This document shows, piece by piece, positions 10,869 through 22,501 of a DNA stretch of 64,000 nt. Source of the stretch: Notospermus geniculatus (lineage: Eukaryota > Nemertea > Pilidiophora > Heteronemertea > Lineidae); assembly GCA_002633025.1 (NCBI GenBank), contig NMRB01000015.1:539150-603149 (forward strand), in the 5' to 3' direction. The notes beneath the pieces were generated by a model. The model did no database searches, was not told the origin of the DNA, and worked only from the letters and a program-made list of their open reading frames with translations. Position numbers and translations under genes: made by a program. How positions within the stretch are numbered: position 1 is the stretch's first letter; the number at the start of each line of letters is the position of its first letter.

Positions 10869-11009
10869 CCTGAATGCTTTCTTTTAACTTCTGTGATATT
10901 TCTAAGTTTCGGCACTGGACGACGGTGAGAGAGAGTGTACTGATGGAAAGATCTTTACGAATGTGGATCAGAATTTCACCTGTAACAACTTCGTTCAGGA
11001 TCTCATCAA
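10869..11009 (-). CDS. pclo: Piccolo C2B first exon
   Basis: 141 bp; acceptor ctttcttacag, donor CAGG|GTAAGG; phase 1 at both ends. Joined to the upstream exon it reads CGIE-VDEILNEVVTGEILI. TGEILIHIRKDL and LTVVQCRNLEISQKL are the first two beta strands of C2B and align with GEIKIALKK and VEILQCRNITYKF of vertebrate Piccolo, the strongest single pointer to Piccolo rather than RIM. Confidence 0.9.
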
Positions 11010-11435
11010 CTGTAAGAAAGGAAAGTGTTTTGTCGGTGAACACACTAACACACAAACTTACAAATTAATGCCTTTCCTCGGATCCATTAGGTTACTTGTA
11101 CGTCAAAAAGAATATTGTATCCACTTGGAAATGAGGAACCCGCGGAACTAATCGACGAGATGGCGCCGCGAGCGATACTGACCGAAATTTCATATTTTTA
11201 ACATCGTATCAATTAATTTCGGGCGTGAATACAACCCGTTTGCTTAGGTCGTTTGAGAGTAAAACGTGCATTATCCTGTAGCAGATGAAAATTTCTTTAA
11301 TCTCATTGCTTTTTCCATAAAACGAAGCGATAGGATGGTGATAGGCAACGTTTTTTTTCACTAACGTCAGTGACTTTCAATCGCTCGCAGCGCCGTTTAG
11401 CGGATCGTTGGTTTCTCTTACGAAGAAGGACGTAC

Positions 11436-11666
11436 CTTCAATTCCACAGGAGTATTTTTCAATGATATCGGACAATAATAACTGACCAGGTCCGACTCGT
11501 TCTTTGATAGGCTGGATATCGTAAGGCGTGGTCTGGCTGAGAATGTCTTCAGGAAGGTCTAAAGAAATGTATCCACTTGATCTACTCTTCTGGACTGGGA
11601 TGTGATAGGTGGACTGAACGTTACAAAGACGTTCGAAGGAAGTAGTTGAGGTAGACGTACTTAAAT
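11436..11666 (-). CDS. pclo: Piccolo linker exon before C2B
   Basis: 231 bp, acceptor ctccctttcag, donor GAAG|GTACGT, phase 1 in and out. Encodes a serine/threonine-rich start (DLSTSTSTTSFERL), then SGYISLDLPEDILSQ, then IKERVGPGQLLLSDIIEKYS. No known domain; it is the ordered approach to C2B. The first base of its partner codon comes from the exon at 11870. Its 3' part is repeated at 7103-7188. Confidence 0.85.
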
Positions 11667-11869
11667 CTGAAAGGGAGAGGACAACCATTGATGTGCACTG
11701 AATGACAAGGATGGCGAGGTGGTGCTACTAAAGCAACGTTGAGGGCGGTCAAGTACGTGGATGGGTACCTTATATTGCGACCAGCAAACTCGCGCCAAGG
11801 ACTTTAGTTTTGAAGAACTCGGCCCTTGAGCCAGCAAAAGAACATTCAGCAGGGATACAACTCACTTAC

Positions 11870-12085
11870 CAGTAAAATCAGGTAGCTGTGACGTGGTACT
11901 TCTGGAAATACTACTTTGGCTACCACTAGATATAAGATCAACGGAATTAACATCAGAGGTAGAACGGGGAAGGAGTTTGTCGTTGTCGAGACAGTTGTCG
12001 TCAAAAATGTTGTTCGTAGACTGACTGGAAACTGAAGGAAATGGTTCAATTAGATATTCATTCTGCGGTTTTTGCAGTAAGGTGA
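11870..12085 (-). CDS. pclo: Piccolo interdomain linker exon
   Basis: 216 bp, phase 1 in and out. The acceptor is ttttgagttcag after a pyrimidine-rich tract; a second AG before AATGAATAT is less likely. Donor ACTG|GTAAGTGAG is strong. Low-complexity acidic and serine-rich text (NIFDDNCLDNDK, SGSQSSISRSTTS) fits the disordered C2A-C2B linker of the family. The upstream partner exon is not firmly identified. Confidence 0.75.
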
Positions 12086-13197
12086 CTGAACTCAAAAGGA
12101 GAAAGTCCAAAGGGCACAAAGCCTCATCATCAACGAGTTAGGATCGTGGAAGATCTGTGCAACTGAGACACTGAATGTGAAGCAGTCAGACTTTCTCAGC
12201 GACAGCGGAAGGTTTCTCAATAATGTTTATTCGCCAACCGAAATCATCTGACGATTCAACACAGACAGTACAAACAAAACGACTGAATCACGCGCTGGAC
12301 CACACTGCTCAACCTCGTCCCGTGTAGCACGATATGTATTATCTGATTAATGTGTCAGTTAGAACTATATACACCTTGGGACGATGTTGAGAGTAGACTA
12401 AGAACTGATGAACTGAACCACTGTGACTTCGACAGTAGAAAACACTCACTTGAAGCTGACAGAGCCACTAAAAGAGACAAAGGTGTTGTGTGATGTGACC
12501 AATAAAATACATGGTGCAGAACAGAGTTGTTGATAGTGGGCTGAAGGCTGGATGAAATGGAAGCAGTATCGGCAAAGTGTGTGTGTGTGTGAAGGGGGGG
12601 GGGGCTGTGAAAGGTAAAGAACTACTCATCCTCAAAGATCATCAGCATCTGCTCATGTTGGGACACGGTGGTGTAATCGACACTGACTCATATGCCACTT
12701 TGTTAGTTTAGGTTAGTGCGTCCATTCTGTGTTCTTCTATTAAAAAATAGTTTATACTGAAAGATATCTTACCATTTTGTTTTCAATCCATTCTATTTAG
12801 TTGCTGCTTGCCGAGAAAAATAGAACAGGGTTCGTAACAGATGAAGTTAGGAGGAGTTTGACATGAAGGGTTATCATAGGAAAAGGGTTTCAGTTACTGT
12901 TAATGTCTGCCACAGTATGGTATGTTAGCACATGAAAACGTTGAGCGTAAAAAGGATAAAAACTAGGGATGTCGATGTGACTGATCAGAATTCTGGCTGC
13001 CGCTGATGGCAGCAATGGAAATGAGTACTGAAAGAATGTCAGGTTTTGACTTCCTCAACTCTGAGGGAGACATAGATTTGATTTTTACAGCAGAACTCCA
13101 CATTCGGCCATCGCTTTCATTCTTTTCTACGATCTAAATAAATAAGGAGGGAAAGATGAAGGGAGGATCACGAGATGGAGTCGTGCATGCAATCCTC
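12086..13197. other. Intron sequence
   Basis: Apart from the possible microexon, no coding signal. Contains a short GT run and a G-run at about 12580-12603. Confidence 0.4.
12450..12467 (-). CDS. Possible 18-nt microexon
   Basis: Acceptor ctttgtctcttttag and donor CAA|GTGAGTG, both close to consensus, enclose 18 bp that are open in phase 1-1, as the next exon requires. If used it adds six residues. Microexons are common in neuronal scaffold genes, but nothing besides the splice sites and phase supports this one. Confidence 0.3.
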
Positions 13198-14950
13198 GCC
13201 AGATTTAGAAACGATCTACATGTATTAATAAGTAAAAGTCAGATTGTAAAAAAACTGGCCATCCTGAAGTAAAGGTTGCCAGCAAAATTTTGGCACAGTT
13301 GCAATTTCATTATTCTTTCTTGTTTCTATAGGACGCAATCTCTCGTCCATCCCCTTTTAGATGATAAAAGTAACGTCATTCAACTGTGCCAAACCTGGCA
13401 CGAGCAAGATAAAAACTTGGAATAAAACTTTATTAAAGTTCAATACATTGAGGAATATAGAAAAAATAAAATGTCCTGTTCTAAGCATGCAAATGCCTAT
13501 TTTTGTGTGCGGTTCTTTCTCGTACACTCATTCAGTCCTGTAATCAAATGTTGCAGTCATAGAGTGACTGGTCCGCATCCTATTTTATTCTTTGACAAAC
13601 AAATATAGGTAATAGATAAATAGTAATAAGTTTACTAGAGTAGATAATCAAACTGCAAACTGGTAGAGCGAATTGAAAGAGCACAACTTCTTAGAAGATT
13701 AAGTTGACAAAAAGAGAATGCAACAGATCCTAGAGAATGGAATGGCCTTGGCAGCAATTACGTATATCACAGTTACTAAAGATGATATAGAATAGTATTG
13801 TCATTAATTGCCTATTTTACACCAGTTAAACACACAACATAAGTAACTCTCATTCGATATTTACACTGCTGCCCATCAAGATTGGGCCAAGAAATATTCA
13901 GAAATGGTTACATGTACGTCTACAAAGAGGTGTGGTTTACGACCATTTATCTCTATAACTGGTGGAATTTAAAATTTAGAAAGGAATTTACCCATGTTTA
14001 CAAAATAATCTAATACATGAAATCAACATTGAGTTACACACAATATCTATTGCTTGTTGAGTACTTCCAAGTGCTGTATCTCTATCTTCCTAAAGTGAGA
14101 GCCCTTTGCCAAGTGAAGATAAACACAGGAGGGAAGTGAAAGCATGCAGATAAAGGGAGTAGAGAGAAATAATGGATGGTGATGTAGACAAAAGGATATA
14201 TCTGATTCCTATCATCCCATCCAAGTTTTTTACATCTTTCTGTCAAGGTAATTTGCAATGCAATAAGCAGTTCTTCTAGAAGGAAGAAAATTGCCAGTCG
14301 ACGTGGAGGAGATTCAGGTACAACATCAACTGTTCTAAATCCCTCAGACTCAAACGCCGACATTTTCGGTCTATCATCTCCCTGACCCATCGAATTCAAA
14401 AATGCTTCTTTAACTGTTTAAAATGCTGTCGTGGTTGTTACAAATCAGATAGGAATCAGAATGAGAAAATACAGTAGTTCTAACAAAATTACAAGAAACA
14501 GATTAAAGATGAACAACGTCAGTTGACGCAGTTCATCTCTAAGGTATACAGTAAGCTCATTCAAAATTATGGTGGGTTTTCTGGAGTAAAGACGCTGATT
14601 GCTGTGTCAGTTAGCAAATTCTGAAGCTGAACGGACGAATGACAAATTAACAAATTTCCCAAAAATTGAATGAGCTCTGATACAAGTGAGGAATGAGAAA
14701 TCATGCTCTAAGATAAACATATATCATGCACATTAAAACATTCCTTTGTTGGCGACATAATTGAATCATTTACAGGAAATACGGAATCTTAAAGATACGA
14801 TTTGCTTGCCGCCATCCTTTTGGTTAGACTGCGTCGATGCCAGGAAACTCCCAGGACATACTTGCCCTGGCACTTCTTCAGGTGGGAAGTGTAATGCATT
14901 TTCTATGTAATTACTCAAACCACCCTACCTGTTCAAGTGCGCATGCGTGG

Positions 14951-14979
14951 GTACCACGGCAACGACCCAAGATGGCGGC
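14951..14979 (+). promoter_or_regulatory. RFX X-box-like and YY1-like site pair
   Basis: GTACCACGGCAAC resembles half-matched RFX X-boxes and lies 5 bp before AAGATGGCGGC, the YY1 consensus. Both are kept in the second copy at 18372-18400. They sit immediately before an ATG-initiated frame ending at a splice donor. Motif matching by eye only. Confidence 0.3.
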
Positions 14980-14990
14980 GAGCGAACCTC

Positions 14991-15082
14991 ATGTTCAGTG
15001 AGCAATTTCGATTCCTTGTGTCATCCACAAGCTGGCGTAAACGTGTTGAGGCGTTGAAGCCTGGTGTTGATACGAATCTGGA
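14991..15082 (+). CDS. Possible first exon of a nested plus-strand gene (copy 1)
   Basis: ATG frame of 30 codons plus two bases (starting MFSEQFRFLVSS, ending VDTNL) stopping at the donor GA|GTAAGC. It follows the X-box/YY1-like pair. Copy 2 at 18412-18503 keeps frame and donor with one amino-acid change. A second ATG frame, MADHRDGGGILRPN (15250-15308, copy 18671-18729), also ends in phase 2 but at a GT microsatellite. I found no downstream exon, so this remains a suggestion. Confidence 0.25.
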
Positions 15083-16004
15083 GTAAGCACACTGTAGGCC
15101 TACTCACAATGAGAGTCACAATGGCATCAATGAGAGTATTGTCAGTCGCCAAAAACTGACTGGCGCTATATCCAATTCTGTGAGTCTGATACGTTTATCC
15201 ATTGACTCGTTCCTCTTCAAGTTTAAAGGAAACGGTAACCAGAAGAAAGATGGCGGATCATCGTGACGGTGGTGGAATCCTACGACCCAATGTGTGGGCT
15301 CTACATGGGTGTGTGTGTGTGTGTTTTTGGTGATCAACATGCTTCTCAACGCTTACCATCAGTTTCGTGTCCTTGGGATTTGGGTTTAGGGCTCATGCGG
15401 TCAACTTTGTTCATTGTAGCCTGGAATAGATTAGAAAAAATAAGCATGAAACGTTTTGGTAGCACTGGAAACATCCCATCATGCACTGCCTTCATTATCA
15501 GTTCCATCTATCAAGTGGTATAACCAAGGAAAGGCCTAGCATTACTGGTAAAGAATTGATTTTTCTGAATGGTGAACGATAAAAATAAATATTTTTGTGA
15601 AACAACACATCATTTTCACATTTCATGTGTCACGTGTGGTGTGTACATTTATTATAGGGTATATATTTTCTTCAATATCTCTGTGATATTACACTCTGTG
15701 ATTTGACATAGGCCTAGTGTTGCCAGTTGTTGAACGTGACCACCGAAGGTGAAGTCCCTGTACGAGAATACAAAATCGACAAAAAATGGTGGTAATGGAC
15801 CCTTGATAAGAAAAAGTCACCACGACAATTATGATAAAATTTCACAAAGTTTCAATACTGTAAAACGTATGAGCTGATAATTTCCGTCACCAGGTTCAAT
15901 GCTACATGACATACAATTGCTGTAAAAGATGAGCGTGTTTTTACCAATCTGTCAGAAAGAGTCTGAGATTACATTGAGAAGGCGATAGAAGTTGGAATAG
16001 TATT

Positions 16005-16160
16005 CTCTCTAAGTGATAGAAGTTACTGGTATTTGCTTTAAGTGATAGAAAGTTATTGGCATTTGCTTTAAGTGATAGAAGGTTATTGGTACCGGTATTT
16101 GCTTTAAGTGATAGAAAGTTATTGGTATTTGCTCTAAAGTGATAGAAAGTGTAATTAACG
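16005..16160. repeat. About 30-bp minisatellite
   Basis: Four to five imperfect copies of taagtgatagaaagttattg followed by g(g/c)tatttgctt. The matching place in the second unit (about 19455-19535) holds fewer copies. Confidence 0.75.
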
Positions 16161-16628
16161 AAAGTTCAATTGGTTCTCTCTGAGCGACAGGAAGTTCAAT
16201 TGTATGCCCTCTAAGTGACAGAAGGTTGAAGTGCTATACCATCTAGGTGTTAGGAAGTTGCTCCCTCTTAGATCCTGACTATTCCCACGACTACTCGTCC
16301 AACACCGGTCTCATCAGCAGCACAACAAAGGATGGACACCCCTCACCACTCATTGAAGACATGGAATGTTACCGTAGCCAGACGTTTGATTTTCGTTTGA
16401 CAGAATGGTTAGTACAACGCTCATCTAATACTATGTGTTAAAACTGAACGGTCCCAAACATCATCGGAAAGTTAGATACGTATGTTAGCAATTACTAAGT
16501 GAAGTCTAGCAATGGATCCCCAGGACCCATCCCATGTACTCCACAGAGATTGCCCGAAACTTTTTGCCGACAACAACGTTACAGTTCAGTTTTAAACGTT
16601 CGAAGTTGGGTCACTGTGACTAATGAGA

Positions 16629-18730
16629 TCGCCAGATTTAGAAACGATCTACATGTATTAATAAGTAAAAGTCAGATTGTAAAAAAACTGGCCATCCTGA
16701 AGTAAAGGTTGCCAGCAAAACTTTGGCACAGTTGCAATTTCATTATTCTTTCTTGTTTCTATAGGACGTAATCTCTCGTCCATCCCCTTTTAGATGATAA
16801 AAGTAACGTCATTCAACTGTGCCAAACCTGGCACGAGCAAGATAAAAACTTGGAATAAAACTTTGTTAAAGTTCAATACACTGAGGAATATAGAAAAAAA
16901 TAAAATGCCCTGTTCTAAGCATGCAAATGCCTATTTTTGTGTGCGGTTCTTTCTCGTACACTCATTCTGTAATCAAATGCTGCAATCACAGAGTGACTGG
17001 TCCGCATCCCATTTTTATTGTTTGACAAACAAAATATAGGTACCTAATAGATAAATAGTAATAAGTTTACTATGAGTAGATAATCAAACTGCAAACTGGT
17101 AGAGCGAATTGAAAGAGCACAACTTCTTAGAAGATGTAAGTTGACAAAAAGAGAATGCAACAGATCCTAGAGAATGGAATGGCCTTGGCAGCAATTACGT
17201 ATATATCACAGTTACTAAAGATGATATAGAATAGTATTGTCATTAATTGCCTATTTTACACCAGTTAAACACACAACATAAGTAACTCTCATTCGATATT
17301 TACACTGCTGCCCATCAAGATTGGGCCAAGAAATATTCAGAAATGGTTACGTCTACAAAGAGGTGTGGTTTACGACCATTTATCTCTATAACTGGTGGAA
17401 TTTAAAATTTAGAAAGGAATTTACCCATGTTTACAAAATAATCTAATACATGAAATCAACATTGAGTTACACACAATATCTATTGCTTGTTGAGTACTTC
17501 CAAGTGCTGTATCTCTATCTTCCTAAAGTGAGAGCCCTTTGCCAAGTGAAGATAAACACAGGAGGGAAGTGAAAGCATGCAGATAAAGGGAGTAGAGAGA
17601 AATAATGGATGGTGATGTAGACAAAAGGATATATTTGATTCCTATCATCCCATCCAAGTTTTTTACATCTTTCTTTCAAGGTAATTTGCAGTGCAATATA
17701 TTGCAGTCGTATTCACCTAAAGCAGTTCTTCTAAGGAAGAAAATTGCCAGTCGAAAATTGCCTGGAGGAGATCAGACTCCAACGCCGACATTTCCGGTCT
17801 GTCACCTCCCTGACCCATCGAATTCCAAAATGCGTCTTTAATTGTTTAAAATGCTGTCGTTGTTACCAATCAGATAGGAATCAGAATGAGGAAAATAGTT
17901 CTAACAAAATTACAAGGAACAGATTAAAGATGAACAACGTCAGTTGACGCAGTTCATCTTTAAGGTATACAGTAAGCTCATTCAAAATTATGGTGGGTTT
18001 TCTGGAGTAAAGACGCTGATTGCTGTGTCAGTTAGCAAATTCTGAAGCTGAACGGACGAATGACAAATTAACAAATTTCCCAAAAATTGAATGAGCTCTG
18101 ATACAAGTGAGGAATGAGAAATCATGCTCTAAGATAAACATGTATCATGCACATTAAAACATTCCTTTGTTGGCGACATAATTGAATCATTTACAGGAAA
18201 TACGGAATCTTAAAGATACGATTTGCTTGCCGCCATCCTTTTGGTTGCTGCGTCGATGCCAGGAAACTCCCAAGACATTTACATGCCCTGGCACTTCTTC
18301 AGGTGGGACGCGTAATGCATTTTCTCTGTTATTACTCAAACCACCCTACCTGTTCAAGTACGCATGCGTGGGTACCACGGCAACGACCCAAGATGGCGGC
18401 GAGCGAACCTCATGTTCAGTGAGCAATTTCGATTCCTTGTGTCATCCACAAGCTGGCGTAAACGTGTTGAGGCGTTGAAGCCTGATGTTGATACGAATCT
18501 GGAGTAAGCACACTGTAGGCCTACTCACAATGAGAGTCACAATGGCATCAATGAGAGTATTGTCAGTCGCCAAAAACTGACTGGCGCTATATCCAATTCT
18601 GTGAGTCTGATACGTTTATCCATTGACTCGTTCCTCTTCAAGTTTAAAGGAAACGGTAACCAGAAGAAAGATGGCGGATCATTGTGACGGTGGTGGAATC
18701 CTACGACCCAATGTGTGGGCTCTACATGGG

Positions 18731-18763
<33 letters not shown>

Positions 18764-19983
18764 TTTTGGTGATCAACATGCTTCTCAACGCTTACCATCA
18801 GTTTCGTGTCCTTGGGATTTGGGTTTAGGGCTCATGCGGTCAACTTTGTTCATTGTAGCCTGGAATAGATTAGAAAAAATAAGCATGAAACGTTTTGGTA
18901 GCACTGGAAACATCCCATCATGCACTGCCTTCATTATCAGTTCCATCTATCAAGTGGTATAACCAAGGAAAGGCCTGGCATTACTGGTAAAGAATTGATT
19001 TTTCTGAATGGTGAACGATAAAAATAAATATTTTTGTGAAACAACACATCATTTTCACATTTCATCTGTTACGTGTGGTGTGTACATTTATTATAGGGTA
19101 TTTATACATTTTCTTCAATATCTCTGTGATATTACACTCTGTGATTTGACATACTGTTGCCAGTTGTTGAACGTGACCACCGAAGGTGAAGTCCCTGTAC
19201 GAGAATACAAAATCGACAAAAAATGGTGGTAATGGACCCCTGATAAGAAAAAGTCACCACGACAATTATGATAAAATTTCACAAAGTTTCAATACTGTAA
19301 AACGTATGAGCTGATAATTTCCGTCACCAGGTTCAATGCTACATATGACATACAGTTGTTGTAAAAGATGAGCGTGTTTTTACCAATCTGTCAGAATTGA
19401 AGAGTCTGAGATTACATTGAGAAGGCGATAGAAGTTGGAATTATAGTATTCTCTCTAAGTGATCGAATTTACTGGTATTTGATTTAAGTGATAGAAAGTT
19501 ATTGGCATTTGCTCTAAGTGATAGAAAGTTTAATTAACGAAAGTTCAATTGGTTCTCTCTGAGCGACAGGAAGTTCAATTGTATGCCTTCTAAGTGACAG
19601 AAGGTTGAAGTGCTATACCATCTAGGTGTTAGAAAGTTGCTCCCTCTTAGATCCTGACTATTCCCACGACTACTCGTCCAACACCGGTCTCATCAGCAGC
19701 ACAACAAGGATGGACATTCCTTACCATTCACTGAAGATTTGGGATATCGTTGCCATACTGTTTAATTTCTCATTGACAGAATGGTCTGGTACAACGCTCA
19801 TCTCCTACTCGGTTAAAACTGAACGGTTCCACATCGGAAAGTTGGATATGTCAGCAATTACTTCGTGAAGTCTAAATAGCAAAGGATCCATCCTCCTCCA
19901 CTAGGATTGCTGATAACTTTAGCCGACAACGTTACAGTTCAGTTTTAAGCGTTCGAAGTTGGGTCACTGTGACTAATGAGAGA
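16629..19983. repeat. Direct duplication in intron, unit 2
   Basis: Second copy. Notable differences from unit 1: a 31-bp deletion near 17785, a longer GT run at 18728-18765, and fewer copies of the 30-bp repeat near 19460-19530. Confidence 0.9.
18412..18503 (+). CDS. Possible first exon of a nested plus-strand gene (copy 2)
   Basis: Copy of 14991-15082 in the second duplication unit. It has the same length and donor, and differs by a glycine to aspartate change. Product unknown. Confidence 0.22.
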
Positions 19984-22066
19984 GGATAGACGACAGAGTA
20001 CAGGACCTGTAACCTTAGAGACTAGAGGTGTTGTATAGAGTACAAGTGACAACCGTACCAATGAGACTCTCTCAACGATGGATGCTTTGATCTTATGTAG
20101 ATGGAGACAAGTGAAATGGATAATCCTTGGATAATCCTTAGATCAACCATCTCCTTTTTCGTTTGAACTTTTATTGTCAATGTGCCAGTAAAATGTAGAT
20201 TAGAAAAGGAAGCTTTATAGACTCCAAGGCATAGAACTAGTCTTATCTTGGCGGTTTCCTTTATATTGGCGTTATTTCGTCTTGTCTGAACTAAATGGGG
20301 TGGCTGCGACTCTAAGATGCAATCAACGCTAACGATGGCTGATCATTGAACCTGCATAAAACGACAATCACCAGCATCCGAAATCACCGATGCATCCTTT
20401 TTTTACCCGTCTCATTGGCACTGATGGTAGAGAGTTAATTAATGAATAACCATGCATAAATTGATAATAGTAAAATAATGGAAATGTGTAAAAAAGGCAA
20501 GTACATAAAAGAAATCCATTAGCATCTCTGTCGGTGCTTTCTCCAGGCCGAAAAACTGGAATACAATACAAGGATAATTAACTCTAGCGATGAAACGTCG
20601 AGGCTATCTTCAAGCTGAATGTTTGGTTCACGTTTGAAAGTACATGTACACCAATACCATCAGAAAGAACCAAGATTCATTTTTGTCAGAAAAAAAATGT
20701 GTCTAACCTCCTCCCCTTCTATGTTCCACTGCATGATGGAGATTATAATAAAGACGACGAACCTTCTTGCCAGAAAATATCCTCCTCTGGAAGATATTTT
20801 CTGATTTTTTAGCCCATGAATCATAGTGCTAACAAAGGTAGTTCATTTACCATTTACCATTTAGTTATTTCCCGGTAGGTTACGTTTACCATTTAGGTTA
20901 AAGATAGCAATTCACCACCTCATCCTTTTCTTTTATCATGAAAATGTGATCCAACGTGGTCGATGCACTTTCAAATATGACCCAGTGGATTATGATGTTG
21001 TATATGGTCGTAGCGCGATCCAGCAGATGGCATGTCTGTCCCGAAATCTCTGACGTGGTTTATTGATCAAAACGATCAATATCTTTTACACCGAGTTTAA
21101 CCTTTCATCAGCGTTTTCATTCTGAGCTTGCCTTTCAAGAGATTTAGCAAAAATAGTTGGTGTCAAAGATGCACGGTGGCGTTCGGCCATGCATGTCTGT
21201 TGAGCATTATTCAACACAATTTCAAAGCTTCTTCTTTCATCAATTTCTTCTTCGTCCATGCAAAGGATAGATACATCTCGAAGTGTCTTCAGAACACCCA
21301 TGATGTCACGCTTCTGTGACCGAAAGAGACTGTGAGATTGTTGGTGTGAGTGTGATTGAGCTCAGTGGCCGCCGCGTGCTTTCATATCAGCAACGTACTT
21401 CTCTTGCTGGATTCTACCGGAAAAGCAGCGTTACAATTGTAGATGACAATGTACATGTACGAGATTTATACATGTAGAGACAAGGCCGGTGTGTGTACGC
21501 GAAAAAGGGTTCCATTGAATAGAAGTCGGGATGCTATTGTCCTCCAGTAGATTAAAAGCCTTTGTGAAGGATTATGTCGCTGATCGTGGCCATAATCGTT
21601 AACAATGAGCTTTGTATTATGTATAGACGACTTCCATTTCCATTCCTAGGACTTTCTCCGCTGTCCACCGGCCAATGACAGAGATGTCGGGAACAGGAAC
21701 GCCTTGATGCGAGCATGATGCTTGTTTCATAGTGCTGCGTGGTTTTTACTGGGGCAGAGCCTGGCGAGACGAGGTCACGTGATATCTGCCGATATCGCAC
21801 GAGATTACAGGAATCAGGCAGGAGAAAGCAATATCCCAGATTTAATGAAGCAACAATGCACATGTTGATGCTTTTTATACATACATCAACACGATCAGGA
21901 CGCCATTTTGGATCCATTCTGTGTAGGATTCATTCCACTTCGTGCCAGTGAATGAAGCAAAGAAATTGAAGGAGGGCAAAGGCTGCATAGCAATATTGGT
22001 AGAGAAATAGATAAAAGGTTTTGTTAGTAGTGGAGAGGTTATGGCACGCCGTTTGTTCATTATTTC
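19984..22066. other. Intron sequence
   Basis: Single-copy. Apart from the short minus-strand frame at 21086-21301 I see no supported gene. An exon-like stretch at about 20500-20552 (FRPGESTDRDANG) has a good acceptor but a weak donor and is not called. Confidence 0.4.
21086..21301 (-). CDS. Small hypothetical protein, 71 residues
   Basis: ATG in good context (A at -3, G at +4) with an in-frame stop just upstream and TAA at the end. Begins MGVLKTLRDVSILCMDEEE and ends DERLNSV; charged, helical-looking, no signal peptide or membrane segment. Just upstream on the same strand (about 21366-21419) a splice acceptor precedes a short frame, IQQEKYVADMKARGGH-stop, that also looks protein-like. I do not recognise either. 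They could be a small nested gene or remnants of one, or chance. Confidence 0.3.
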   Translation of the reverse strand: MGVLKTLRDVSILCMDEEEIDERRSFEIVLNNAQQTCMAERHRASLTPTIFAKSLERQAQNENADERLNSV

Positions 22067-22500
22067 AAATAAACCAGGTTTCTTTTAAATAAACCTAGTT
22101 TCTTTTCAAAGAAACTTAGTTTCTTTTCAAAGAAACTTAGTTTCTTTTATAAAAACCAAGTTTATTTAAAAGAAACTAAGTTTTTGAAAAGAAACTTAGT
22201 TTATTTAAAAGAAACTAAGTTTTTGAAAAGAAACCAGGTTTATTTAAAAGAAACTAGGTTTTTGAAAAGAAACTTGGTTTCTTTAAAAGAAACTTGGTTT
22301 TTGAAAAGAAACTAGGTTTATTTAAAAGAAACTTGGTTTTTGAAAAGAAACTTGGTTTCTTTAAAAGAAACCTGGTTTTTGAAAAGAAACTAGGTTTATT
22401 TAAAAGAAACTTGGTTTTTGAAAAGAAACTAGGTTTCTTTAAAAGAAACCTGGTTTTTGAAAAGAAACTAGGTTTATTTAAAAGAAACTTGGTTTTTGAA
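22067..22500. repeat. 39-bp AT-rich satellite array
   Basis: Alternating halves of 19-20 bp, gtttttgaaaagaaact and ggttt(a/c)tttaaaagaaact, giving a 39-bp unit with local palindromes (tttctttaaaagaaa). Because 39 is divisible by 3 it leaves open frames on both strands; these are artefacts of the repeat. It ends at an undetermined base. Confidence 0.9.
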
Positions 22501-22501
22501 N
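22501..22501. other. Assembly gap (single N) at end of satellite
   Basis: One N exactly where the satellite stops and unrelated sequence (gtttttccgggaatgac) begins, so the array length is probably collapsed or unknown. Confidence 0.85.

Larger units (their letters stand above)
7190..11518. repeat. Direct duplication, unit 2 (C2B 3' block)
   Basis: Second copy, about 4.3 kb, contiguous with the upstream exons of the gene and so the better candidate for the expressed 3' end. It carries its own insertions: a 217-bp element at 8226-8442 and about 40 bp near 8850-8888 with a cataagc/gcttatg hairpin followed by a T-rich run. Confidence 0.9.
13198..16628. repeat. Direct duplication in intron, unit 1
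   Basis: About 3.4 kb repeated head to tail as 16629-19983. The left edge is cgccagatttagaaacg and the right edge gtcactgtgactaatgaga. The copies differ by small indels, microsatellite length and a few longer blocks. No Piccolo exon is contained. Confidence 0.9.

Noticed and set aside
14082-14399. Minus-strand frame reading MGQGDDRPKMSAFESEGF..., resembling a Piccolo linker exon
   Set aside because: The second copy (about 17740-17830) has a 31-bp deletion that breaks the frame, and most differences in the first 40 bases change amino acids; splice sites are weak.
16247-16441. Plus-strand exon-like LLDPDYSHDYSSNTG after a good acceptor
   Set aside because: The duplicate at 19626 has a 1-bp frame change followed by strong non-synonymous divergence and no donor.
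20500-20552. Candidate exon FRPGESTDRDANGFL
   Set aside because: Acceptor ttgtattccag is good and phase 1-1 possible, but the donor (TTAT|GTACTT) is weak and no partner fits.
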